From NCBI RefSeq assembly GCF_014066305.1, contig NW_023501065.1, positions 248,001 to 312,000 on the forward strand: 64,000 nt of DNA, read 5' to 3'. The stretch comes from Letharia columbiana. Its lineage: Eukaryota; Ascomycota; Lecanoromycetes; Lecanorales; Parmeliaceae. The notes under the pieces are model-generated. The model was not told where the DNA came from, did no database searches, and worked only from the letters and a program-made list of their open reading frames with translations. Numbering within the stretch: position 1 is the stretch's first letter; each line of letters starts with the position of its first letter. The translations under genes were made by a program, and so were the position numbers. This document shows, in pieces, positions 36,601-47,900 of this stretch.

Positions 36601-38603
36601 TAAATCTCGCAATATTAAATATATTAATTATTTAAATTTTTATAAAAATAATAAATCTTTTAATTCTTATTAATAATAAAGAGATATTTTTTAAATAAGT
36701 GATTAACCTCTTATAATAGATTTATAAATTAATTAATATAAATTTATAACTTATTTTTTATAGATAATAAGTATAAAAATTTTAATCTTTAAATAATAAA
36801 GCTAAAAATATTTAATTCGCGAGATTTATATTTTTTTAAATTTTTTTAAATAATTATAATATTAATATAGCTCTTAATAAAATTATATAAATTATTTTTA
36901 TAATATAGAGTTTATAATATATTTAAATCTATATTATAATATCTATATTAATAATATTTTTAAAAATATTTTTTATAAATTATTATTTAATTATAATCTT
37001 TATAATAATCGCTAAATAAAAAATTAATTAAATTATATTAATTTTAATATAATATTAAAGATCTAATAATAGAAAGAAATCTTATATATCTCGCTTTTAT
37101 TTATAATAATTAAAAGTATTTTTAAATATAGAAATTTAATAAAATTAATTTAAATTAATTAAAAGCTTAATATTAATATATTTAGATATAATACTATTTA
37201 TAAAAAATTAATTTAATTTTTAAAATTTAATAAAGAAAAGCTTTAATAAGAGTTTAAGTTTAAAAATAAAATTTATAATATAATAAAATTTAATAAAATA
37301 AATAAAATAAATAATATTAATAAAATTAGCTTTACTTTAAACTTAAAAAGCTTTTTATTTAAAATTAACTCTAATAATAATTTAAAAATAGATTAACTTA
37401 ATATAATAATAGAATTAGCGTAAGAAATTAAAGTATACTTACTATCGATATTATTTATATTTAAAATATTTATAATTATTTAAAGTATATATAGAGAAAA
37501 TTTTATTAAGCTTTAAAGTTAGCTTAATATAATTTAAAGCGTTATTTAAAAAGAGATCTTATATTATAATCTATAATATAATTAATAATATTTTAAAGAA
37601 ATAAATTTTAATTTATAAATATTAAGAGAAAATATAATATAAATATATAATAACTTAAAGAAAGATTATCTTTTTTTATATTTAAGAGAAAGTTTAATTA
37701 AATTTTATCTTTTATATTATTATCGCGATTATCTTAATTATCTTCTATTATATTTATAATATAATATCTTCTATTAATTAGCTCTTCTATTAAAAAAATT
37801 AATTAAAATTAAATATAAGATTACTTATAATTTCACTTCGCTTACTTATTAAATTTAATTAAAACTTCTTTATAAAATCGCTTTATTTATATAAATATAA
37901 AGAATAATTATTTTTTAATCGCTATAATAGAGAATAATTTCTCTTTATATATTAATATATTAAATATATAAGATATAAATTATTTTCTCTTTTAACGTTA
38001 TATTATTATCTTAAACTAGATTTTAATTTCTATTATAAAAATTATATAATAGAATATTAAAGTTTAATTATTTATTATTAATTTTTAATATAGTAAAATA
38101 TAAAAATAAGAATATATTATCTTTTATCTTTAGCGTATTCTATTTAATATAGAGAAATTAATAATATTTTAATAATTATAATAATTATATAATAAAAAAG
38201 TATAGATATATAATATTCTATTATAATATATAATAACTTTAATATTATATAATTAAATATAATATATTTTAACTTATCTTAAATTATCTTATATAAAAGA
38301 CGATAAGAAAGTTTATATATTAAATTATTAATATAATATATTAATATATTAATAATTTTAATATAACTTTTCTTATTTATTACCCTTATTTTTTTAATTA
38401 AAAATATATTTAATATATATTATCTAACTAGAATAATTATTTTAAAATAAGAAATATTTATATTATAAAGATTAATAAAAGAGATTCTCCGCGATTATAA
38501 TTATTATTATTTAATAAATATTAATATAATAAATATACTAAAGATAGTTATAATTATAATAAATAATAGATAAATTATAAAATAATTAAAATAGTTATTA
38601 AGT
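33621..38603 (-). pseudogene. Copia gag and integrase region, not decoded
   Basis: By position this should hold gag, protease and integrase of the minus-strand element. RIP decay is strong and I could not follow specific motifs. No foreign insertion is obvious, and the total length fits a single element. Confidence 0.45.
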
Positions 38604-38622
38604 AAAGCTTAGACTTATAATC
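38604..38622 (-). promoter_or_regulatory. Copia candidate primer-binding site
   Basis: Right after the 5' LTR the minus strand reads gattataagtctaagctt. With one G-to-A change undone, its complement resembles an elongator tRNA-Met anticodon arm (agactcataatc). This would again be half-tRNA priming, but by a different tRNA-Met than the TRIM. Inference only. Confidence 0.4.
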
Positions 38623-38773
38623 TATTAAAATATAAAATAAAATACTTAATTATATTAATTAGAGAGTTCTATAAAAGAAAAGAGCGATTAGATATAAATA
38701 TATTAAGATATATTATATAATTATATCACGTAATCGCCAAGACGCTAAGAGTTACATAATTCGAAATTAAAAA
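38623..38773 (-). repeat. Copia 5' LTR
   Basis: The same 151-bp sequence as 31683-31833, with heavy C-to-T and G-to-A change (it starts tattaaaatataaaat). The matching stretch taattagagagttctataaa makes the pair unmistakable. Confidence 0.8.
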
Positions 38774-38905
38774 ATTTTTTAATTTTTTAAATTTTTTTTT
38801 TATATTTTTAAAAAATAAAATTTTTAAAAAAAAAAAAAAAAAAAAAAAATATTTTTTATTTTTTAAAAAAAATATTATTTTTTTTTTTTAATAAATTAAT
38901 TTTTT

Positions 38906-38938
<33 letters not shown>

Positions 38939-39147
38939 TAAAAAAATTTTTTTTTTTTTTTAAAAAAAAATTATTTTTTTTTTTAAAAATAAAATTTATT
39001 TTTTTTTTAAAAAAAAAAAAATTTAAAAAAAAAACAAAAAAAAAAAAAAAAATAAATTCTTTTTTTTTTTTTTTTTCCTTTTTTCCCCCAAAAAAAATAA
39101 TTTTTAAATTTTATAATATAAAAAAATAAAAAAAAAAAAAGGGGCCC

Positions 39148-39207
<60 letters not shown>

Positions 39208-39213
39208 TTTTTA
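38774..39213. other. Homopolymer tract, probable assembly or consensus fault
   Basis: The segment is almost entirely runs of A and T of 8-40 bases, with odd short blocks such as ttttttccttttttccccc and aaggggccccaaaa. This differs from the mixed TA-rich texture of all other RIP DNA here. It starts at the copia LTR edge and ends at the B repeat, so it may hide a gap or collapsed junction. Confidence 0.7.
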
Positions 39214-39365
39214 AAGAAGTATCGAAATATCGGAAAGAAATGAAGACAACGTGCTAATTAGTGGTGTGAATCCTATAATATCTCCTGCCGCAGTGAAATT
39301 TTTCGAATAATGAAATAGCTGTAGATATCGGACGGTTTTAATTCGTCCAAATATGCATCGTTTCG

Positions 39366-39700
39366 GAGTGATGATTTGATGTGGAACCGTGGAGAGCATA
39401 TGACGTGGGATCTTGGAGAGCTGAGCCGTGTTCTTGGTGCTGGGGGCCTTGTTGCCGCTTGGTTTCTCCGCAGTGTTCTCCGTATTTGCCTGTTGTAGTT
39501 CCTCCTCTTGCTTCTTAATGCAGTGGGGATGATAGGCTAAGTTGCAGTGGTGTTCTCCGCTTGCTGAGTGATGATTTGATATGGAATCGTGGAGAGCATA
39601 TAACGTGGGATCTTCGAGAGCTGAGCCGTGTTCTTGGTGCTGGGGGCCTTATTGCCGCTTGGTTTCTCCGTAGTATTCTCCGCATTCGCCTACTGTATTA
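39366..39700 (+). repeat. 200-bp tandem duplication inside repeat B copy 1
   Basis: A unit starting gagtgatgatttgatgtgga at 39366 recurs at 39566. Both run through gagctgagccgtgttcttgg to a tctccgcattcgcc-type stretch. The other B copy is arranged differently. Confidence 0.8.
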
Positions 39701-39885
39701 ACTTCTCTTACACTGGCTGAGTAAATTAGTATAAGATCGTAAAGAGTAGGCCTATTGTGTTACTACTGCTGATAACTGTCTCCGCAATATTCTCCACAGT
39801 ATTCTCCGCATTCGCCTATTGTAGATCCTCCTCTTATTTAACTAAGTGCGAGGGTACCGAGGATAAATGTGTTCATATTGGTGGA

Positions 39886-39933
39886 ATTGGTAGAATTGAT
39901 AGAATTGATAGAATTGGTAGAATTGGTAGAATA
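39886..39933 (+). repeat. Short tandem repeat, 10-bp tagaattg(g/a) units
   Basis: Five to six units of tagaattgga or tagaattgat type. Related, more mutated runs are at 40235-40270, 44510-44545 and 45020-45065. Confidence 0.8.
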
Positions 39934-40539
39934 GTGGAAGAAGAATGATTACACAAATAGGTGGAAGGATTATTATTCGATCCCGGACGCGTTTGGTGTA
40001 ACTACAATATTTGAATATTAGTTTAACCCACCTACCGCTGGTTTAAAAAGAGGAGAACGTATCTATTCAGACTCTTTTTAAGGGCTTTTCAACGCGTTTA
40101 TAAGTAGTAATAGATAGCTGTTAAGCTCGCTTACGGCCTCGATTATTAATAGTAACAAATTCGTCGAGGAGTGGCCTAAAGGCGTTAGTAAGAGGCTCTA
40201 ATTGGGCGAGGGGTATCGAAGACGATTATATTTATATTAATGGAATTAATAGAATTAATAGAATTAATAAAATAGTAAAAAAATAATAAATAGGTGAAAG
40301 GATTATTATTCGATCCCGAACGCGTCTGATATAATTATTATAATTATTATATTTGAATATTTATTTAATTTATTAATAGTAGATCAAACTTTATAATTTT
40401 TATAGCGTTAGAAAGCGTAAAGCGAGCTCTATAATTTAAGGAATTATAAAGTAACTATATATATCGTAAGCTAAGTACTTTAAAATATAAAACTTCTATA
40501 TATAAATTTTTAATAAGAGAGCTTAAGAGGGCTATCGAG

Positions 40540-40800
40540 CTAATTTAGCCGGTCTAATCAAAGAGCGTAGCGAACCCGAATTTATAATTGACTGTATATA
40601 CAAATTTAAGATTTTCAAGCTTAGCCCTATCTTATTCTTTTATATATACTAATATCTCCGCTATAGAATAAATAAAATTAAGATTTATTATTAGTATATA
40701 TAATAGAATAAGATAGAGCTAAGCTTGAAAACCTTGAATTTGTATATGCAGCCAATCATAAATTCGGGTTCGCTACGCTCTTTGGTTAGACCGGCTGAGT
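40540..40800. repeat. Palindromic junction of two outer arms
   Basis: The right outer arm (ending 40651) and the left outer arm (starting 40693) are inverted copies of about 110 bp, separated by 41 bp. The arms share ttgaatttgtatatgc, attcgggttcgctacgctct and tagaccggct segments. This would form a large hairpin and marks where two arm-bearing units abut. Confidence 0.8.
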
Positions 40801-41124
40801 CATCGCGGGTAAATAAATTAGCGTCCGCAACCATCAAAATCTCGCCCTCCCTTATCAAAAAAATAGGTGTACATTATTAACATATAGAATAACTTTTTTG
40901 TTTTCTATTAAAATTTTGAGATTTTTTTTTAAATTATAGAACAAAATGTGGGCTTTTAGATAAAAAAAGAATTCTTAAATTTAGTCTTATAATTATTAAA
41001 GCGCAAGGAATTCAAATATCGCTCACCAAAGTTCGCTCGACAGCCGGACAGCCCGCTCACCTATTTACTCGATAGCCCTAATTAAAAAAATAATTATGAA
41101 TTTAATTCATAGGCCTTTACTCGT
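40693..41124 (+). repeat. Arm repeat A, third forward copy, single subunit
   Basis: Its outer part has attcgggttcgctacgctct where the other two copies have attcgtcaggtctacg. It has one A subunit only: the join gacagcccgctcacctattt links the end of unit 1 to the end of unit 2, so one unit has been lost compared with the other copies. Confidence 0.8.
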
Positions 41125-43418
41125 AGAATACTAATAAGATTAATTCTAAACTCTAGAGAATAACTATTAAATAATATTAAGTATAAATAGAAATATATAA
41201 GCTTTATATAAGATAATAGCGATAAGATAAATTATTTATTTACTTTATTTTATTATATATTATTATAATTTTCTTTAAGTTCTACTCTATTACGTAAAAA
41301 TTTAAATTAATAAAATAAGATTTAAAGTTTTATAACTTTTTAATTATTTTTAACTTTAACTCTATATTATATAAGCTACTTAAACTCTATAAATCTTATA
41401 TTATTTTTATATTAATTAAATAATAAGTAATATAATATATTAAATATTATATATATTAATTTAAAATAATATCTTTTATTTTAAATTCTAGCGCTAATAT
41501 TAATAAGCTTTATTACTTATTTAATAAACTAACTAGTTATATTATAAAACGCTTCTCTAGAAATATAAATATTATAATAATTAATATATTTATTAATAGT
41601 ATATTTATCTATCTATTTACTATTTCTAACTCTTTAAAATTATAAGATTAAATAATTAATTTATAATATAGTAATAACTTTAATTTCTCGAAGAATATTA
41701 TCTCTCCGCTTTATATCTTAATCCCTATTTAAAATAATATAAAGTTTAATAATATTATTTAGAATAGAGTATATAAAATTAAGTTTATCTTATATAAGAA
41801 GAAGATATAAATATTAATATTAAGAAATAAGATTACGAAGTTAAAAAGAGAGAGAGTAGAGTAATAGACTTTAATAAAGAATAAGTATAATAATATTTAA
41901 ATAAATTACGAACTAATTAATTTTAATATTTTAATTATATTAGAAATAAAGTTAATTATATTATAAATAAGATTTTTAATTAAGCTTTAAAAATATCTTT
42001 AAAACTAGATTATATTATTTATATAATCTTTTTAAAATAAGATAATATTATTAGAATTATAAAATAGATACTTTATATTAGCTATAATAAGAGATTAAAT
42101 AATAATTATAATAGCTAATATAACTATCTAATAAAAAGATAGTATAAAAATATCTTTAATAAATCTATTCTCTAATATTTTTAGATATAGAGAAGAATTA
42201 AAGAAAACTTAATATATAGAGAATAATTAATATATCTTTATCGCTAAACTTAATAGATAAATATTCTATTAATAGAATTCTATTCTTATATCTATAAGTC
42301 CTATATTATTAATATATTTATACTTTCTAATCTTATTTAAAGTCTAGAAAAATTATAATATCTTATTATTATCGTTTAAGCTACTTTTTAATTTAAACGC
42401 TATCTATAATAGTAAATATCTAAATTAACTATATTATATACGCATTATATAATATTAATTTACACTTTTCGTCGTTTATATTTATTAATATTATAATTAT
42501 AAATACGCTGTTTTAATAAATATTATCTTACTTTATTAACGATCTATTAATTTATAGTTAATAAAACAATTTTATAAGATATTTTAAGTTACCTATAGCT
42601 ATTAATTCTAAATATTAAACTATTAATAATATATTAAATTAGATATATCTTTAATAAAGATATAATATATATAATATATTAATAGAAATTCGAAAAGTGA
42701 AAGTTAATATTTTAAGTTACTTATAGCTATTAATTCTAAATATTAAACTATTAATAATATATTAAATTAGATATATCTTTAATAAAGATATAATATATAT
42801 AATATATTAATAGAAATCCGGAGAGTGGAAGTCAAATCAGTAAGGTATGTTTCTCGACTATGTGAGTGTGGAAGGTTAGCCGAAAATTCTCAAAGTGCGT
42901 GCTTTCCCTAAGATAAGTACTAACTTATCTACTTATTACGCTTTCTTCGCTTAATAACTATATATTCTTAATAATAATTAAGAAACTAATTTTATTAGAT
43001 TTATTCCTTTAATTAATTAGAGCTTTCACCTCGCTATAATAATAGATTTTCTATAAAATTAAATTATTTTATTAATATTATTAATCTTAATTAGATATAT
43101 AAATTATAAAAATAATTTCGTAGATACTATATAGCTAAGAAGCTTATTTCTAATAATTACGCTATATTAAAAAACTTATTTCTAATATTTTTCAGCTCGG
43201 GTTTCTAAGCTATATCTTTTACAAACCTCTTTTTAAGCTTTTTAAATAGCGATATCGATATTATTAATTACTAAGATTTAAATTAGCTTCTTAATTAATT
43301 AAAAATCTTATTAATATTAATTATTAAATTTATAAATATCTTCTAATTATAGATTAAACTTATTAATATAAGATTTCTAAGATCGTTAATTATACTATTA
43401 ACTATATTATTAATAAAT
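41125..43418. other. Interior of composite element 2, unassigned
   Basis: About 2.3 kb, RIP-mutated, except 42830-42920 which is much less mutated. It holds the 128-bp tandem duplication. No transposase or other domain was recognised. Confidence 0.4.
42581..42836. repeat. 128-bp tandem duplication
   Basis: Copies start at 42581 and 42709 (attttaagttac(c/t)tatagct). They are almost identical through the AT-rich body and differ mainly at the end, where copy 2 reads aatccggagagtggaagtca and copy 1 the RIP-like aattcgaaaagtgaaagtta. Confidence 0.85.
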
Positions 43419-43732
43419 AAGTAAAGGCCCATGAATTAAATTCATGGAGTTGGATTTTTCATTTTTCTAAGTCAAATGGAGTTGGATTTTTCTAAGTTAA
43501 ATCGAATTTTAGCCCTAGCCCTAAGTCAAATCGAACTCTGATCGCTTGCTGTGCGTTTTTGACCTACTTCCACCACTACAAAATTGATTTAATCTATGTA
43601 GTATAGGCATATATGTGCGGAGAGAGGCGCGCTAAGGCCTAATTAGGCCTAATTAGAAAGGTATATCGAGTGTGGAGGATTGATCCGTAACAATTACCTA
43701 TAAAAAACAGAGAAAGGCCATGTCCTCATGGC
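43419..43732 (+). repeat. Segment G, forward copy
   Basis: It begins with the palindrome-bearing terminus aagtaaaggcccatgaatta and continues with two tggagttggattttt repeats. It matches 14430-14600 in reverse and joins repeat B at 43733. CA and TG sites are largely kept. Confidence 0.75.
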
Positions 43733-44113
43733 AAGAAGTATCGAAATACCGGAAAGAAATGGAGATAACGTGCCAATTAGTGGTGTGAATCCCATAATAT
43801 CTCCTGCCGCAGTGAAATCTTTCGAATAATAAGATAGCTGTAGACATCGAACAGTTTCAATTCGTCCAAATATACATCGTCCAATATCCCTCCTACAGAG
43901 GCCCAATTGACTGTGATCGTCGCAGTAGATCCTCCTCTTGTAACGTTATTGCAGTGATGTACTATATCAATGTAGTAGGGATGACAGGCCAAGTTGTAGT
44001 GGTGTTCTCCGCTTGCTGAGTGATGATTTGATGTGCAACCGTGGAGAGCATATAACGTGGGATCTTGGAGAGCTGAGCCGTGTTCCTGACGATGGTGGCC
44101 TTATTGCCGCTTG

Positions 44114-44160
44114 GTTTCTCCGCAGTGTTCTCCATAGTGTTCTCCGCAGTGTTCTCCGCA
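44114..44160 (+). repeat. 12-bp tandem repeat gttctccgcagt
   Basis: About four units with one variant (ttctccatagtg). The same 12-mer occurs singly or doubly elsewhere in the B repeats. Confidence 0.8.
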
Positions 44161-44687
44161 TTTGCCTGTTGTAGTTCCTCCTCTTACTCCTTTATGCAGT
44201 GGGGATAATAGGCTAAGTTGCAGTGGTGTTCTCCGTGGGATCTTAGAGAGCTGAGCCGTGTTCTTGGTGCTGAGGGCCCTGTTGCCGCTTAGTTTCTCCG
44301 CAGTATTCTCCGCATTCGCCTACTATATTAACTTCTCTTATACTGACTAAGTGAATTAATATAAGATCGTAGAGAGTAGACCTATTATGTCACTGCTGCT
44401 AATAACTATCTCCGCAATATTCTCCGTAGTATTCTCCATATTCGTCTATTATAGATCCTTCTCTTGTTTAATTGAGTGCGAGGGTACCGAGGATAATTGT
44501 ATTCATATTGAAATTGATAGAATTAGTAGAATTAGTAGAATAATGAAAGAAGAATAGTACAAATAGGTGAAAGGATTATTATCTGATCCTAGACGCGTTT
44601 AATGTAACTATAATATTTGAATATTAGTTTAACCCATCTATCGCTGGCTTGAAAGGAGTATATATGGGGAGGATATATTCGTTTGAG

Positions 44688-44995
44688 CTCTTTTTAAGGG
44701 TTTTTCAACGCGTTTATAAGCAGTAGTAGGTAGCTGTTAGGCTCGCTTACGGCCTCGATTGCCAGTAATAGCGGATTCGCCGAGGGGTGGCCTGGGGGTG
44801 TCAGTAGAGCCTCTAAGAGGCGGGCAAAAGGGGTGTACGTGCCTGAACCGAACTCTTTTTAAGGGCCTTTTAATGCGTTTATAAGTAGTAGTAGATAGCT
44901 ATTAAGCTCGCTTACGGCCTCAATTACTAGTAGTAACGAATTCGTTAAGAAATAGCCTAAGAGCGTTAATAAGGGGCTCTAATTAGGCGAGGGGT
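44688..44995 (+). repeat. 165-bp tandem duplication in repeat B copy 2
   Basis: A unit starting ctctttttaaggg at 44688 recurs at 44853. Each contains cgcgtttataag or gcgtttataag and gctcgcttacggcctc. Copy 1 of repeat B has a single unit near 40071-40200. The first unit here is the least mutated. Confidence 0.8.
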
Positions 44996-46029
44996 ACCGA
45001 AGACGATTATATTTATATTAATGAAATTAATAGAATTAATAGAATTAATAAAATTAATAGAATAATAAAAGAATAATAAATAGATAAAAGGATTATTATT
45101 TAATTTCGGACGCGTCTAATATAACTATTATAACTATTATATTTAAATATCTATTTAATTTACTAATAGTAGACTAAACTTTATAATTTTTATAGCGTTA
45201 GAAAGCGTAAAGCGAGTTTTATAATTTAAGGAATTATAAAGTAACTATATATATCGCAAGCTGAGTACTTTAAAGTATAAAACTTCTATATATAAATTTT
45301 TAATAAGGAAAATATAGAAGGATTATTGAGTTAATTTAGCCGGTCTAACTAAAGGGCGTAGCGAACCCGAATTAATAATTAGCTGTATATATAAATTCAA
45401 GGTTTTCAAGCTTAGCCCTACCTTATTCTTTTATATATACTAATATTTTAAACTAAAATTAAGATTAGCGTTAAGATTATTAAGATAAATAAAAATATTT
45501 TCGATAGAATCTTCTATCTTTAAATATATCTAATTAATAGATCTATTTATCTTTCGTAAAGCTATTAAAGTATTTAATAATTAAATTTATAATCTTCGAA
45601 GTAAGTTAAAGGTTATATAATACTTTGAATATAGAGATTCTTCTTCTATAAGAATAACGTCTTATAATTCTTCGACGACTATATTATTAATAATTTCGAA
45701 TTTTTTAAAAAAATATTAAATTTTTTTACTAGAGTAACTTTCGTAGAAGAAGAAATTTATAGTATTTTAATTAATTCGAAATTTTTATTAAATATAACTT
45801 AGTAGATAATCTTATAGTAGTTATAAGATTTTATAATTAATACTATTAACGTAATAATTTAAAGTCTTAACTTATTACTAAAACCTCTAGAATCTTTAGA
45901 ATTCTTAAAAAATAATAATTTTATTATCGAAGTAGAAATCGAAAGTTAGCTTAGATAAAATCTCGACGAATTAAGATTCTTTAATTCTAATTATAACGGA
46001 AAATTTATTAATATAGAGTTATTAATCGA

Positions 46030-46560
46030 GTCTATTAATAAGGAAATATATTTTCGAGATATTTATCTATTCGTTAAGCGAGCTAAGAATCTTATTATTA
46101 TTAAAAAATTACTTATCTAAAAAAATCTTTAAATAAGTTTATAAGATATCGCTCTCGAATAATAGATTATAAAACTTTCAAATATTAAGAAACGCCTTAT
46201 AAAATATAATAATTCGAATTTCGATATCTCGAAATAAAGTTAATTACTTATTTTAAGATTTAAGAAATCTTTTAATATTATTATCGATATCGTATTATAA
46301 AAACGATATTCTTTAAAAAATATAAGTTCTCATTATAAGTTTCGCGAATATATCTAGAAGATCTTAAGATTAGTTAAAAATATTAATATAATTCTTATTA
46401 AGAATTAATTAGATATTATTTATAATAATTTTAATCTAGAGCTTTATAAAGACGTTAAGAGAGTCGATAAGAATATTATTATTAATATATTCTTAATAAG
46501 TCTTAATAAGTACAAGTATAAATAATAGATATATACGAGTAGATACGACGAAAGAAGTAT
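46030..46560 (+). pseudogene. Gypsy gag-like region, RIP-decayed
   Basis: The frame order suggests a gag core with a helical RFK-type segment and a conserved distance to the protease region. Motifs are weak and no zinc knuckle was followed with confidence. Confidence 0.4.
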
Positions 46561-47399
46561 TAATTCTACTACGTAAATAAATCGATAATAGATTTAATCT
46601 ATTAATAATAGAGGTAATTTTAATTAATTTTAATTTCGATAGTAAGAATCTAAATTTAAGTAGTAATTATCTTATAATTATTAATCTTACTAGTCTTACT
46701 CGTCTTTCTCTTATTAACTTAATAATTTAAATATTTATTAATTATAGTAGTAGTACGATTAATTATTAAATTAATAATCTCGTTAATAAGAGCTATTTAT
46801 ATCTTATTAATCTTTATAAATTATATCTTCTTTAAATTTAAACGCGTTAGATTTAACGCTATTAAATTATTTATAAAATAATAAATTTCTAAAAAGAGAG
46901 AATTAAGAAAATTAAGAATTTTAAAGATTATAGTAATAATAAAATAACGACTATAGCGGATATTATTAAAAAGCCTATTAAACTTTAACTAATAAAAATA
47001 ATAAAGATTTATTATTTTAAAAAAACGAGTATAATAAGAATTAGAGAATATATTATATCGAGTATAAGAAGCTAGTCGAGTTAAATTCTTAAGAAAATAA
47101 TAAATTTAAATTCTTTAAATCTTTTAATTTTATAAGTTATTTTACGAAGGTTATATTAATAATCTATATCTATCGCTAATACCCAAAAAGCTTTTCCTCT
47201 AAAAATATATTATTTTATTATCTTAAAAAAGTATAAAAAGACCCTTTAAAATATACTTCGAAAGCTTTTAAAGTTATCGAAGATTTAGAAATCGCTAAAT
47301 AAATTCTATTAACAACTTTATAAGTATTATTAAAATTAAGAAAAATAATTAAATTTTTAAATAGAGAATCGATCGCTATATTAAAATACGCTTTTTCAA

Positions 47400-47900
47400 A
47401 AATATTACTATATTATTATTAATCTAAAATTAACGCTAAATTTCTAAGAATTTATATTAAATTATATAGATTTTAAAGTAAATATTATCTTTATAAATCG
47501 AGTCTAACGATAAAAGTTTTTCTTAGATATTAAGATATTAAAGATAGTTTTCTTTATACGCGTTAGAGGTTTTAAAAATATTATATATAATATTAACGAG
47601 TTTATTATAATAATAATATACGCGAAAGAAAAATTACTCGATAGCTTTTAAATATTTATAAAGATAATTATAAAAACTTATATAGTTAATAATTTAAAGA
47701 CTAATATATTAATTAATAACGACGTTCTTATATTATAAAAAATTAAACTCAATTCTATAAGTAAAATAATATTTATTAATATTTATTAAGATCTTACTAT
47801 TAAGATTAAAGTTATTATTAAGAAAGATCTTAAAATATATTAAACGATTTATATTAAGAGAATAATTATAATATTAATCTTATCTATAATATTAATACTA
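47400..47900 (+). pseudogene. Gypsy protease-like region, RIP-decayed
   Basis: The frame includes a segment similar to the end of fungal gypsy proteases: a LII-rich strand near 47,690, followed by NDV-type and KIEL-type residues after allowing transitions. It sits between gag and RT. The catalytic DSG triad could not be placed. Confidence 0.45.

Larger units (their letters stand above)
31683..38773 (-). mobile_element. Full-length Ty1/copia retrotransposon relic on the minus strand
   Basis: Two 151-bp LTRs in direct orientation bound 7.09 kb. For a minus-strand element the 5' LTR is at 38773-38623 and the 3' LTR at 31833-31683. A polypurine tract on the minus strand (gcgaaggggag, 31844-31834) directly precedes the 3' LTR, which fixes the orientation. 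Copia-type RT and RNase H lie in the expected places. Flanks GCTTT and ATTTT could be a RIP-altered 5-bp target duplication. Coding parts are full of stops. Gag and integrase (about 34-38.5 kb) were not decoded. Confidence 0.82.
39214..40651 (+). repeat. Repeat B, copy 1, with right outer arm
   Basis: It matches 43733-45442 in the same orientation, from aagaagtatcgaaatatcgg to the outer terminus at 40651. The first 900 bp are little mutated; the rest is progressively AT-rich. Short open frames such as 39211-39399 (minus) and 39757-39948 (plus) fall here. The minus one shares CIFGRI, TVRYLQL and FTAAGDI-type strings with the second copy, but no family is recognised. Confidence 0.8.
40693..45442. 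mobile_element. Composite element 2 with inverted arms
   Basis: The outer termini (tagtatatataatagaata at 40693 and its inverse ending 45442) are inverted copies. Left arm: repeat A 40693-41124. Interior: 41125-43418. Right arm: segment G plus repeat B 43419-45442. Both inner arm edges carry the palindrome-bearing motif aggcctttact facing the interior. Composite element 1 has the same outer ends and repeat A with a different interior. Whether this is one mobile unit or nested insertions is open. Confidence 0.5.
43733..45442 (+). repeat. Repeat B, copy 2, with right outer arm
   Basis: It is the second copy of 39214-40651 with more internal duplication. On the minus strand two overlapping open frames (43992-43777 and 43906-43694) are partly conserved as amino acids in copy 1, but they lack recognisable domains and are not called as genes. 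Mutation load rises toward the right end. Confidence 0.8.

Noticed and set aside
38774..39213. Telomere or poly(A) retrotransposon tail
   Set aside because: There is no TTAGGG-type repeat, and the mix of A and T runs with odd G and C blocks fits no tail. A sequencing or assembly fault is more likely.
39757..39948. Plus-strand frame with signal-like start and IGRID repeats as a secreted peptide
   Set aside because: The repeated residues come from a 10-bp tandem repeat in repeat B. Copy 2 does not keep the frame.
39970..40320. tRNA or SINE B-box from the motif attcgatccc(g)g
   Set aside because: The motif recurs at 39978 and 40310, but there is no T-stem pairing, no A-box at the right distance and no acceptor stem.
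43694..44161. Overlapping minus-strand frames in repeat B copy 2 as genes
   Set aside because: They overlap in different frames, lack known domains and include tandem-repeat DNA. They are noted only as a possible captured fragment.
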